Positions 17,504 through 25,284 of a stretch of 50,765 nt of DNA are shown here, piece by piece. Numbering within the stretch: the first letter of the stretch is position 1; each line of letters begins with the position of its first letter. Origin of the DNA: an uncultured Prevotella sp. (GTDB lineage Bacteria > Bacteroidota > Bacteroidia > Bacteroidales > Bacteroidaceae). The position numbers and the translations under genes are program-made. The notes below the pieces were generated by a model. It was given only the letters and a program-made list of their open reading frames with translations, was not told the DNA's origin and did no database searches. The stretch covers positions 1 through 50,765 of the forward strand of contig CAMNPM010000015.1 in the NCBI GenBank assembly GCA_946548065.1, in the 5' to 3' direction.

Positions 17504-18610
17504 ATGTTAAAAGTAATGAGACCCATCACCATCTGGCTGCTCCTAAGCCTCCTTGTAGTATCATGCTCGAAAGTTGATAACACAGAGCAAAATCCTGTGC
17601 TTGGCGCAGAATTCCGTGCCAAGCTCGCCAGTCTCAACTGGGGTACAGACACCACCTTCGTCTATGGCCACAAGACTCCCGACGTCGATGCCATCACCTC
17701 GTCACTGTCGTATGCAAAACTCATGCGTGCACTGGGATACAACTGCAAGGCAAAGGCTTCCTCTGCCATCAACCGCGAAACAAGCTATATCTCGAAGCGG
17801 TTCGGTTTTGCCACCCCCGAAATGAAGACATCGGTAAAGCCCAATACCCGGCTCATACTGACCGACCATACTGACTACGCACAGTGCGTGGATGGTGCCA
17901 GAGAAGCCATTATCCTACAGAAAATAGACCATCACATAGAAGGCGATATCCCCGATGCCACCATCCCATTCGTCCGTCGTGAGATGGTTGGCTCTACGTG
18001 CAGCATCGTCTATGAATGCTACAAGGAACTCGGCATCGCCATCGATGACGAGACAGCCAAGATCCTGCTGGCTGGCATCGTCTCCGATACGCGCAACCTC
18101 ACCAAGACCACCACAAAGGGCATCGATTCCACTGCCTGGAAGGTGCTCGTCGAGCAGTTGCACCTGCAGGACCAGATAGCCGACATCAACCGACAGATGG
18201 TAGAGGCCGCCTACAATTACGATGGCATGACCGATGTCGAGATTATGCTCTCCGACTATAAAGAATACGAGATAAACCATCGTCTGGTGGGCTTCGGGAG
18301 CCTGGCCTGCAAGAGTGCTGAGATGAAGCCGTTTATTGCCCGTATGCTCGCCGTCATGCCCGAGGTCATGAGGCAAAAAGGGCGCGACATGATGTTTGCC
18401 AAGATTGATAATCTCGCTGCTAATCCTAACCCCACAGGGTCTGATGCCCCCTACATCGAAGAAGGTACCTATTTTATATATTATGGCGAAGGAGCAAAGG
18501 CCATTGCTGAATCCATCTTCGGCAGTTCGCTTTCCGAAGGTGTCACCTACACCCCTGAGAATCTGTCACGCAAGCAGATAGTTCCCAAAATCACTGAACT
18601 GTTGAAGTAG
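17504..18610 (+). CDS. Lipoprotein-type DHH manganese-dependent pyrophosphatase
   Basis: The core (residues about 45-368) is a family II inorganic pyrophosphatase: GHKTPDVDAITSSL holds the metal-binding D-x-D pair after the His, LILTDH and the DHH motif KIDHHIEGDIP follow, and a DHHA2-type domain closes the protein. These enzymes hydrolyse PPi using Mn2+. Unlike the usual cytoplasmic form, this one begins MLKVMRPITIWLLLSLLVVSC, a clear lipoprotein signal with acylation at Cys-21, so it is probably tethered in the envelope. The start is set by the promoter at 17476 and the signal sequence. It is followed by 158 nt of IS debris and the YqeY gene. An alternative is an exopolyphosphatase- or DHH phosphodiesterase-like activity. 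Confidence 0.82.
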   Translation: MLKVMRPITIWLLLSLLVVSCSKVDNTEQNPVLGAEFRAKLASLNWGTDTTFVYGHKTPDVDAITSSLSYAKLMRALGYNCKAKASSAINRETSYISKRFGFATPEMKTSVKPNTRLILTDHTDYAQCVDGAREAIILQKIDHHIEGDIPDATIPFVRREMVGSTCSIVYECYKELGIAIDDETAKILLAGIVSDTRNLTKTTTKGIDSTAWKVLVEQLHLQDQIADINRQMVEAAYNYDGMTDVEIMLSDYKEYEINHRLVGFGSLACKSAEMKPFIARMLAVMPEVMRQKGRDMMFAKIDNLAANPNPTGSDAPYIEEGTYFIYYGEGAKAIAESIFGSSLSEGVTYTPENLSRKQIVPKITELLK

Positions 18611-18768
18611 TTTTAATGAAACTACTGTCGGTGCAGAAATGTTTCTAAATATGAAGTTGCGATTGCGCTAGGATATTTGGTTAGGCTACATGGGGGCTAG
18701 AGACGTCGCTTGGCTCACCCTTTGTGCAGATAGTCCGTTAACGAAGGTATTTTTAGAATATTGATATT
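18611..18768. other. Gap with insertion-sequence debris
   Basis: The gap between the pyrophosphatase and YqeY genes holds 37 bp of ISAon1-type transposase 3' end (18663-18699). The flanking DNA shows no gene; no clear promoter for the YqeY gene was found. Confidence 0.5.
18663..18699 (+). mobile_element. 3'-end scrap of an ISAon1-type element
   Basis: The stretch matches 20690-20725, the last codons, stop and following CATGGGGGCTA of the transposase remnant at 19945-20711, with a few changes and one inserted base. It is the footprint of a second copy that has otherwise been lost. Confidence 0.7.
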
Positions 18769-19218
18769 ATGACATTATTCGATCAAATTAGTGAGGACAT
18801 CAAGTCCGCGATGAAAGCTCGCGACAAAGTGTGTCTGGAGACGCTCCGCAACATTAAGAAGGTGTTCCTGGAGGCAAAGACCGCTCCTGGAGCCAACGAC
18901 ACATTGGCCGATGCCGATGCGCTGAAGATTATCTCCAAACTGGCTAAGCAAGGCAAGGAAACGGCAGCAACCTATACACAGGCAGGCCGTCAGGACTTGG
19001 CCGATGCTGAGTTGGCACAGGTGGAGGTGCTGGAGAGTTATCTGCCAAAGCAACTCTCTCAGGAAGAGATAGAGGCAGAGGTAAAGAAGATTATTGCCGA
19101 GGTGGGAGCCACCAGCATGAAGGAGATGGGCAAGGTGATGGGCACAGCCAGCAAACAGCTGGCAGGCAAGGCTGACGAACGCGTCATCTCTGAGATTGTG
19201 AAGAAGCTCTTGGCATAA
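18769..19218 (+). CDS. GatB/YqeY domain protein
   Basis: The 149-residue protein matches the YqeY family throughout: N-terminal MTLFDQISEDIKSAMKARDKVCLETLRNIK, the middle AKQGKETAATYTQAGRQDLADAE, and the C-terminal domain LPKQLSQEEIEAEVKKII with GKVMGTASKQLAGKADERVISEIVK. The family shares its fold with the tail of GatB, the amidotransferase subunit that binds tRNA, but a role for the free-standing protein is not established. It is cytoplasmic and probably monocistronic. Immediately downstream lies the duplicated sigma-gene 5' region on the opposite strand. Confidence 0.92.
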   Translation: MTLFDQISEDIKSAMKARDKVCLETLRNIKKVFLEAKTAPGANDTLADADALKIISKLAKQGKETAATYTQAGRQDLADAELAQVEVLESYLPKQLSQEEIEAEVKKIIAEVGATSMKEMGKVMGTASKQLAGKADERVISEIVKKLLA

Positions 19219-19247
19219 GCTTTAAGTGTCAGCGAGATAAGCAAGTG

Positions 19248-19476
19248 TCTCGCTATAGTTCTGGCGGAAAAGCTGTTCAAGTGTTCTCTTATCAAGCATA
19301 TCAGTCTTTCAGATCATTACACCCCGTTTTAGGGTACTTCTATATATAAGACATTTCAGCCCCATCGTTTTTTTACGGAAAAACCAACTTTTTTCATTGT
19401 TTTGACTAAGCTATTTGGATGCAAAGGTACAGAAATTCTGCCAGTCACATCCACATTTTATTGCAAAACCGCCCAG
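19248..19476. repeat. Direct repeat copy 2: truncated sigma-gene 5' end plus promoter
   Basis: This copy of 17160-17396 still contains the TACCTTTG -7 element (19422-19429, minus), a start codon at 19299 and about 17 sigma codons, after which homology ends at 19248. It would direct a short truncated transcript toward the 3' end of the YqeY gene. Confidence 0.9.
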
Positions 19477-19613
19477 GGAATTGGTTATAAGCTGAAGTTT
19501 TGTATCTGAAATAGGTTTGTCGAATTTACCCACGAATTCTTATCATATAATACTCCACTTCAACACAACTACTGCTCCTCTCTATCCAAGTCTTCCTTCG
19601 TTATTTCTACCAC

Positions 19614-19668
19614 TGTTGTCCGATTGTTGTCCGATTGCAGTCTGATTGCTGTACGATTGTTGTACGTA
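19614..19668 (+). repeat. Five 11-bp tandem repeats (TGTTGTCCGAT type)
   Basis: Two perfect units TGTTGTCCGAT are followed by TGCAGTCTGAT, TGCTGTACGAT and TGTTGTACGTA. The period of 11 bp is one helical turn, so all units face the same side of the DNA. Confidence 0.85.
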
Positions 19669-19754
19669 TATTGAATGAACAACAGACGTATATCAAACCC
19701 ACTCCAATCGTATATGAATATTTGCAAAGCCTTCTTACTTTCCAGCCTCGGGCC

Positions 19755-19829
19755 AGTTAACTCACTTCATCGCTTGAGTTAACTCGATTCGTCGAATGAA
19801 TTAACTCGCAAGTACTTTTGAGTTAACTC
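19755..19829. repeat. Four GAGTTAACTC palindromes phased at exactly 22 bp
   Basis: Units AGTTAACTC (19755-19763), GAGTTAACTC (19776-19785), GAATTAACTC (19798-19807) and GAGTTAACTC (19820-19829) have centres 22 bp apart (19758.5, 19780.5, 19802.5, 19824.5) with unrelated 12-nt spacers. This is the geometry of a multi-site operator or iteron array. Confidence 0.9.
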
Positions 19830-19884
19830 ACTTTTTCCAGCCCCTTTGCTCACTGACATCTCTCCACCTAAAGAATCTAGACAT

Positions 19885-19933
19885 CTTCTCAATTCATCCC
19901 CGCCGCCTGTCATTCGGCGGGGATGATGAGAAG
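19885..19933. other. Long imperfect hairpin at the left edge of the IS remnant
   Basis: CATCCCCGCCG pairs with CGGCGGGGATG around a 9-nt loop, and the outer CTTCTCA pairs with TGAGAAG. It lies just before the first transposase codons. It could be an element end, or an attenuating structure guarding the transposase from outside transcription. Confidence 0.6.
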
Positions 19934-19944
19934 AATGTAAAATG

Positions 19945-20711
19945 ATCACAAGTCCCTCCTGATCTTCGACAAAGTGCTCGAAAGCCTGCATTTGGTGGCA
20001 GAGGGAAGCTGCTACTCAGTGGAGTTTGCGGATTTCTTAAAAAAAAACGGTTGGACACCTACCCAGTGACGGCCCAATGCGTGGGGCGCTTCTTCCGGAC
20101 TGACGGCAAGTATCTCAGCCGTGTGTACAAGGAGCACCTGAGCGGTTTTGACGGCTGGGAGCAGAAGGAGCATGCTGGCGAGTGGGTGCTTCTGGAAGAG
20201 AACATGGGCGAGCGTCTGAGCATCGACGAGACGATGTTGCACCAAGCGCAAGAACGAGAAGTTCGACCCCCCACAGCTGAGCAACGGAGATACCAAAGCT
20301 GACTTGCTGACGCATGTGAGATACCCGCTGATGAAGAGTCCTGATGACTGGACAGACTTCCAGAGAGGGGAGATGCACCTGCTCTCCGAGATTGAACCCA
20401 GGATGAAGGTGGCATACGGACTGCTCTGCGCCCTGCGCAACATCTTCAGCAAGTGCAAGACAAGGAAGAAAGCCAAGAAGGCACTGCACAAATGGTACAA
20501 GAATGTCGGGAAGACCCGCATCAGGGAAATCATCTCCGTGCGCGACACTATCAAGGGCAAAGAGGAGTATATACTGAACTACTTCAACAACAGGTCGACC
20601 AATGCATCGGCAGAGTCCTTCAATTCAAAGGTCAAGGGATTACGTGCGCAGGTGCATGGTGTCAACGACCTGCCTTTCTTTATATTCCGTTGCGCTAAGA
20701 TATTTGGTTAG
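19945..20711 (+). pseudogene. Disrupted ISAon1-family transposase
   Basis: Three frames together reconstruct an ISAon1-type (ISL3-like DDE) transposase. The N-region reads LLIFDKVLESLHLVAEGS and ends at a stop after an A9 run (20037-20046); the -1 frame continues RLDTYPVTAQCVGRFFR through KEHLSGFDGWEQKEHAGEW to ERLSIDET, which carries the first catalytic Asp; then the central core is deleted and another frame resumes at KNEKFDPPQLSNGDTKADLL and runs to RSTNASAESFNSKVKGLRAQ. The second catalytic Asp region is gone, so the element cannot transpose by itself. The A9 run may have served as a programmed frameshift site in the intact parent. Confidence 0.85.
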
Positions 20712-20725
20712 GGGCATGGGGGCTA

Positions 20726-21061
20726 TCCACGGACTTTTCCCCCTGCGCCAATAAATTTCTAATAAACAACTTTTTCTTGACTAAATTGCGGACTCTTATT
20801 AATATCGCAAGAAAAACCATGGAATTCGGTTCTCTCAACCGAGAGCACGACACTGTAATCCAAGGAGAAACCTATATACGAGCAAAGTATCCTTTCTCCA
20901 AAGTTACATCGGCAAGGATAAAAAGAAAAAACGAAACAGCAAAGCGTTTCAGTGGAAAAAACACTTGTTTTTTTGAGTACACGGGAAAATCTTTTTTAAT
21001 ACACACAAAAAATATTTCCCGTGAAGGCCAAACTGAGTGACTATGTGCTTGCTAAACGCAA
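20726..21061. other. Gap after the IS remnant
   Basis: I see no credible gene. An 87-codon open frame (20777-21040) has no family resemblance and runs through a hairpin whose arms CACGGGAAA (20980-20988) and TTTCCCGTG (21015-21023) enclose complementary T6 and A6 runs. Confidence 0.5.
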
Positions 21062-21090
21062 GAGAGGCTTGGGAAATCCCCAAGCCTCTC
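21062..21090 (-). terminator. Terminator of the envelope operon
   Basis: GAGAGGCTTGGG pairs perfectly with CCCAAGCCTCTC around a 5-nt loop, 26 nt beyond the PpiD-like stop codon. The following minus-strand tract is only moderately T-rich. Confidence 0.65.
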
Positions 21091-21115
21091 ATATGATAAT
21101 CTGCTATTGACTATT

Positions 21116-23260
21116 TTAGAAGAACAGATAACGATTGTCCTTGATATCTGCCTTCAGATAGAGCTCATTCATGAAGCGTCCGGCAGCCTGCAGGCACTGC
21201 TGCTTGAGTGAAGCTGCAACCTGCTTCTCGTCAAACTTGGCACCCTGGCGGACCTTCTTGGAAAGTACCTGGAAGAAATAGGCTCCGCCATTACCCTTGA
21301 TAACACTGTTGGAGAACTGCCCCTGCTTCATGGCAGACACGGCACCGCTAAGAGCGGGTTCGGAAGAGCCTGCGGCCTGTACGAACACAGGAGCAGAGAA
21401 GGTAATCTGGCGAACGCTGTCTACTGTTGCACCCTTTGCCTTGGCATCTGCAATGCTCTTCACACCAGCCAACAGTTCGGAAGCCTTCTGGAACTTCTTG
21501 TCACGAACAACCTCTTGCTTCACAGCATCCTGTACGGCAGAGAGATCGCGATAGCCCTCAGGGTGAACATTTGTCAAGGCAATAACCAACAGATGGTCGT
21601 TGTTACCGCACTCGTAAAGAGGAGAAACCTCACCAGCCTCAGCGTCAAAAATCCATTTCATAGCCTCACGTGTTGAACGCAAGCCAACAACGTTATGCTC
21701 AGAATTAAAGATATCCTTACGCTCCTGAACAGTGAAGCCAAACTTCTTAGCATTGGCTTCCAACTGCTCCAGTGACTTATTCTCGCTCACATACTGAGAG
21801 AACTTGTTGTAAGCCTGTGAATAAGTATCCTTTGAGAAGTCGATGGTGTGCTTCACGATGGCCACATCATACTTATCTACCATAGCGCGACGAGAGGTCA
21901 CCTGCACAATAATATTACCTTGAGCCATTTCAAGGTTCTTAATCTCGCCAGCACCAGCTGTAGTCAGTGTGGTCAGGTAGTTTTTCGTATCAGAGTCAAT
22001 ATTCTGTGCACGTTCGTACATAGAAGATGTCAACCACTGCTTGTCGCCTGTCTGACCGTACTTTTTAGCCAGCGCCTCAAAATCAGCACCTCCCTGCAAG
22101 GCCTTGAATATGCTGTCACCACGCTGGTGAGCCTCATCAGCAGTCTGACCACCGACCTGAATCTGACGATACTCAACAGAGTCGGGCATCTGAACCTTGG
22201 CAATATACTTAACCACATTGAAAGTATTGTCGAACTTCGTTTCAAAAGGAGCAGAGACACTACCTACCTGCATCGAGTCGATCTTTGCAGCGATGTCAGT
22301 AGGCAGACTGCTGCGCTGAACAGCAATCCCAGAATAGGGGACCTGCGACTGAGCCTTGCGTACGACCTCAGCAACAGCCTGACCCGACTGGAAGTTCTGC
22401 TGGGCATCCTGCATTGTCTTCATCAGAGCTGCACGATCGGAAGCAGATGCCGACACCTGGAAATCGACATACTTGATGTCACGACTCTCAAAGTACTGCT
22501 TGAACATCTCCTTTTCACTGTCATACTTCGCTTTGAGGTCGGCATCAGTAACTTGCACATCGGCATCCTTAATAGCACTATAGGGATAAACAGCGAGCAA
22601 CACATCGCTCTCCTCGTTCTGGTTGTTGAAAGCCATCTTAGCAGATACAGGATTAGTCAGCAGGCACTGACCCAGCAGCGACTGATACTTCTCCATCAAC
22701 AACTGCGAACGAAGGTTCTTCTCGAAAAACTTCCAATAGTTATAGATGCGCTGATACTGCTCTGCCACCTCGCCGGCACCAGCTGTCTGCTGAGCTTTCT
22801 TGTAGTCAGAGAGGAACTTGGTGAGCTGGGCTACATCGAAGCGACCAGTCTGCTGATTGACGAACGGAGTCTGCATCAGCATCGGATTCGTACCGGCCTT
22901 GAGTATATTCTGCATCTCCTCATCGGTAACGGTAAGTCCCAGTTTCTTGGCCTCAGTCTCAATAATGGTATTGTTGACAAACTGCTGCCAGACCTGATCT
23001 TTCATCTGGTTGAGTTCTTCCTCTGACAGATTGTCGCGACCTTGAGTCATCTTAAGGACATCCTGGTATTCGTCGACAAGCGACTGAAACTCCTGAACAG
23101 AGATTTTTTTACCTAACACTTCGCCTACTTGCTGACGACGCTCATTGCCCGTGGCTTCGCACGAACGGAACATCTCTTCGGCAATGAATGCAAACAGGGC
23201 CAGACCTATCACCGTAGCGAGTACTGGTCCCCAGCTTCTAATTTTTCCAATTGCTGCCAT
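21116..23260 (-). CDS. PpiD-like peptidyl-prolyl isomerase/periplasmic chaperone
   Basis: The 714-residue protein begins with a single inner-membrane anchor (SWGPVLATVIGLALFAFIAEEMF, about 9-31), then a SurA_N-type chaperone domain (about 35-200, VLGKKISVQEFQSLVDEYQD and TVTDEEMQNILKAGTNPM), then a parvulin-type PpiC domain (about 355-460, EYRQIQVGGQTADEAHQRGDSI, FEALAKKYGQTGDKQW) and a degenerate second parvulin-like part. PpiD/SurA-like proteins help newly exported and outer-membrane proteins fold. It is last in an operon with a porin, LptC and a CNNM protein, which fits an envelope-assembly role. A -7 element at 23309 suggests an extra internal promoter. Confidence 0.88.
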   Translation of the reverse strand: MAAIGKIRSWGPVLATVIGLALFAFIAEEMFRSCEATGNERRQQVGEVLGKKISVQEFQSLVDEYQDVLKMTQGRDNLSEEELNQMKDQVWQQFVNNTIIETEAKKLGLTVTDEEMQNILKAGTNPMLMQTPFVNQQTGRFDVAQLTKFLSDYKKAQQTAGAGEVAEQYQRIYNYWKFFEKNLRSQLLMEKYQSLLGQCLLTNPVSAKMAFNNQNEESDVLLAVYPYSAIKDADVQVTDADLKAKYDSEKEMFKQYFESRDIKYVDFQVSASASDRAALMKTMQDAQQNFQSGQAVAEVVRKAQSQVPYSGIAVQRSSLPTDIAAKIDSMQVGSVSAPFETKFDNTFNVVKYIAKVQMPDSVEYRQIQVGGQTADEAHQRGDSIFKALQGGADFEALAKKYGQTGDKQWLTSSMYERAQNIDSDTKNYLTTLTTAGAGEIKNLEMAQGNIIVQVTSRRAMVDKYDVAIVKHTIDFSKDTYSQAYNKFSQYVSENKSLEQLEANAKKFGFTVQERKDIFNSEHNVVGLRSTREAMKWIFDAEAGEVSPLYECGNNDHLLVIALTNVHPEGYRDLSAVQDAVKQEVVRDKKFQKASELLAGVKSIADAKAKGATVDSVRQITFSAPVFVQAAGSSEPALSGAVSAMKQGQFSNSVIKGNGGAYFFQVLSKKVRQGAKFDEKQVAASLKQQCLQAAGRFMNELYLKADIKDNRYLFF

Positions 23261-23308
23261 TTTTAATGTTTAATATTTAATTTTATTCTTAATTTCAAAT
23301 TCAGCCTG

Positions 23309-23316
23309 CAAAATTA
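23309..23316 (-). promoter_or_regulatory. -7 element upstream of the PpiD-like gene (TAATTTTG)
   Basis: TAATTTTG matches TAnnTTTG and lies 48 nt before the start codon in the 99-nt gap. The -33 box is not at ideal spacing. Confidence 0.5.
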
Positions 23317-23359
23317 CTAAATTCCCCGCAAAATTCGGCATTTTTTCTTAAAAAAAAAG

Positions 23360-24619
23360 TTATTCTGCGACTTTTAGCTTTACAAGTTCTATTTTTGTCA
23401 TCGTATTCTTGACGATTTTAAACTCGAAACGGCCAATATGAACTACCTCGTTGAGCTTTGGGAACGACTGATATTCGTGCAAGATGAGACCACCGACAGT
23501 CTTATAGTCATCACTTTCGGGCAGTTCTAGATTGAACAATTCGTTCACCTTCTCTATCTCCAGACGAGCCGAGAGCATATAGTCACCATCAGCCAAGTGC
23601 TTGGCTACGTACTTCTGGTTGTCGTGCTCATCCTCAATATCGCCTGTAATCTCTTCGACAATATCCTCGAGCGACACGATGCCACTGGTTCCACCAAACT
23701 CGTCGACGACAACGCCCAACGATTTTTTTTGTTGCAGGAATATATGCATCAGTTTGCGCGCTGCCATAGTTTCAGGCACAAAAGGCATCTGCCGGATATG
23801 CTGAGATATATCGGTAACATGCTTAAAAAGCTCAGAGGAATGAATATATCCTATTATATGGTCAATGTCGTCTCGATAGACCACTATCTTGCTATGCCCG
23901 CTCTCAATAAACTTATTTTTCAATTCTTCCACCGTACAATCCTCTATGTCGACGGCATCAATCTCTGTGCGAGGTACCATACAGTCGCGCACCTTGGTAT
24001 CAGCAAAGTCGAGGGCGTTATGGAACAGTTCCACTTCATCTTCTATCTCAGTGTCATCCTTTGCACTATCTATGCTTGACTGAACGAGATAGTCCAGGTC
24101 TACCTTTGTAAACTCTTTCCCTTCTTCTTCTTTCGGCAGCCTGACTCCCAGCAGGCGCAACAATCCGCGTGAGAGAAGGGCTGAAAAGCGCGATATAGGA
24201 TACAACACAAAATAGCATATATAGGCAGGAATGGCAAAAAAAGTGAGGAACCCATTCGGGTTTGACTTAAAGATGGTCTTGGGCAGGAACTCTCCTGTGA
24301 ACAATACAACAACCGTCGACAGTAGTGTATCGCAGGTCACCCGAGCACCATCGCTCAGTGATGAAAAGAGCGTTGCATCGAAAATCCTGGCAAACAATAT
24401 GCCATAGACTACCAAGGCAATATTATTCCCCACCAGCATCGTAGAGATAAAATTGTTTGGATGAGCGAAGAATACGTCCAACGCCCTTTGAGAAATGCCA
24501 TTCTTCTCCCTGTCCATCTCAGCCCGTAGCCGATTGGTTGATACAAATGCGATCTCCATGCCAGAGAAAAAGGCAGAGAAAAGCATAGTGACCAGTAATC
24601 CTATAATGAGATTTGTCAT
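23360..24619 (-). CDS. CNNM/CorC (HlyC-type) transporter family protein
   Basis: This 419-residue membrane protein has an N-terminal DUF21/CNNM domain (about 1-190, four hydrophobic segments, FFSGMEIAFVSTNRLRAE), two CBS domains (about 205-330, VPRTEIDAVDIEDCTVEELK, KSLGVVVDEFGGTSGIVSLEDIVEEITGDI) and a C-terminal CorC_HlyC domain. Relatives export Mg2+ or Co2+, or in gliding Bacteroidota occur as GldE. The haemolysin label is historical. It overlaps lptC by 4 nt (ATGA), so expression is coupled to LPS transport. The substrate is inferred from family only. Confidence 0.88.
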   Translation of the reverse strand: MTNLIIGLLVTMLFSAFFSGMEIAFVSTNRLRAEMDREKNGISQRALDVFFAHPNNFISTMLVGNNIALVVYGILFARIFDATLFSSLSDGARVTCDTLLSTVVVLFTGEFLPKTIFKSNPNGFLTFFAIPAYICYFVLYPISRFSALLSRGLLRLLGVRLPKEEEGKEFTKVDLDYLVQSSIDSAKDDTEIEDEVELFHNALDFADTKVRDCMVPRTEIDAVDIEDCTVEELKNKFIESGHSKIVVYRDDIDHIIGYIHSSELFKHVTDISQHIRQMPFVPETMAARKLMHIFLQQKKSLGVVVDEFGGTSGIVSLEDIVEEITGDIEDEHDNQKYVAKHLADGDYMLSARLEIEKVNELFNLELPESDDYKTVGGLILHEYQSFPKLNEVVHIGRFEFKIVKNTMTKIELVKLKVAE

Positions 24620-25284
24620 GGAGCTGTAAAATTAGATTTCTGAGTGGCTTTATGACGCGTCGCAGCCTGTCGCTGTGGCACTGAAACGTGAGTGCTGTCG
24701 GTCTGCTGCGCAGTACTGTCTTCCTTGTTGCCCTCAATGTCCTCCGACTGGAATGAACCCACGCTGTTAGTAATCTCATAACGCGTCATGTGCTCGTCGC
24801 TACGGAAGTAGGTGCCTTGCATCGTGCGCTCAGGCGTTACCACCTTGGAGAATTTGTAGGAGTAGAACTCGTGCTTGATACCATCCCAATACAATTCCTC
24901 GCTATCGAACACCAGGCCATTCACATTACGGATGTGGACCCGTCCACGCAGTTCCCAAAGCTTCAGCTGGTCATAATACCAGGCTGTATCTGCATGGATA
25001 TAGCCCTCGACATGAAACTGTGGGTCAAACTGTTCGAGAAAGATGCCTTTCTCAAATGTCCAGCGTGTAGGTTGCTTAATGGTGTTCACATCCCAGCGTT
25101 CGGTCACAATCTTGTACTTTATAATTCCCGAGTCAGAAATGAGTGTGTTCACCCCATAGCTAGTCATCATCGACACGGAGTCCCGGTCGCTGATGGCTGG
25201 TGCTGTATGCCCTTTCTGTTCTTCACACGAACCCAAAAACAGAAGAGCCAGGAAAATATATATAGGAATCAGTCTACCTTCCAT
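24616..25284 (-). CDS. lptC: LPS export protein LptC
   Basis: LptC is the inner-membrane-anchored periplasmic component that receives LPS from LptBFG and passes it to LptA. The 222-residue protein starts with a lipoprotein-like signal (IFLALLFLGSC, Cys at about 20) in place of the single helix of E. coli LptC, as is common in Bacteroidota. The beta-jellyroll core runs over TLISDSGIIKYKIVTERWDV, GIFLEQFD, ADTAWYYDQLKLWELRGRVHIRN and LVFDSEELYWD. It overlaps the porin gene by 16 nt and the CNNM gene by 4 nt. The Gln/Thr/Ser-rich C-terminal 45 residues look disordered. Confidence 0.87.
   Translation of the reverse strand: MEGRLIPIYIFLALLFLGSCEEQKGHTAPAISDRDSVSMMTSYGVNTLISDSGIIKYKIVTERWDVNTIKQPTRWTFEKGIFLEQFDPQFHVEGYIHADTAWYYDQLKLWELRGRVHIRNVNGLVFDSEELYWDGIKHEFYSYKFSKVVTPERTMQGTYFRSDEHMTRYEITNSVGSFQSEDIEGNKEDSTAQQTDSTHVSVPQRQAATRHKATQKSNFTAP

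Larger units (their letters stand above)
19477..19944. other. Non-coding region carrying two phased repeat arrays
   Basis: No gene is visible in these 470 bp. They contain the 11-bp tandem array (19614-19668), the 22-bp-phased palindrome array (19755-19829) and a GC-rich hairpin (19885-19933) directly before the transposase remnant. Confidence 0.7.

Noticed and set aside
19059..19299. Second functional ECF sigma gene at the duplicated promoter
   Set aside because: Homology stops after about 17 codons and the frame then runs into the YqeY 3' end; only a truncated product is possible.
20777..21040. 87-codon frame after the IS remnant
   Set aside because: No family resemblance, no convincing promoter, and it crosses a strong hairpin in decayed DNA.
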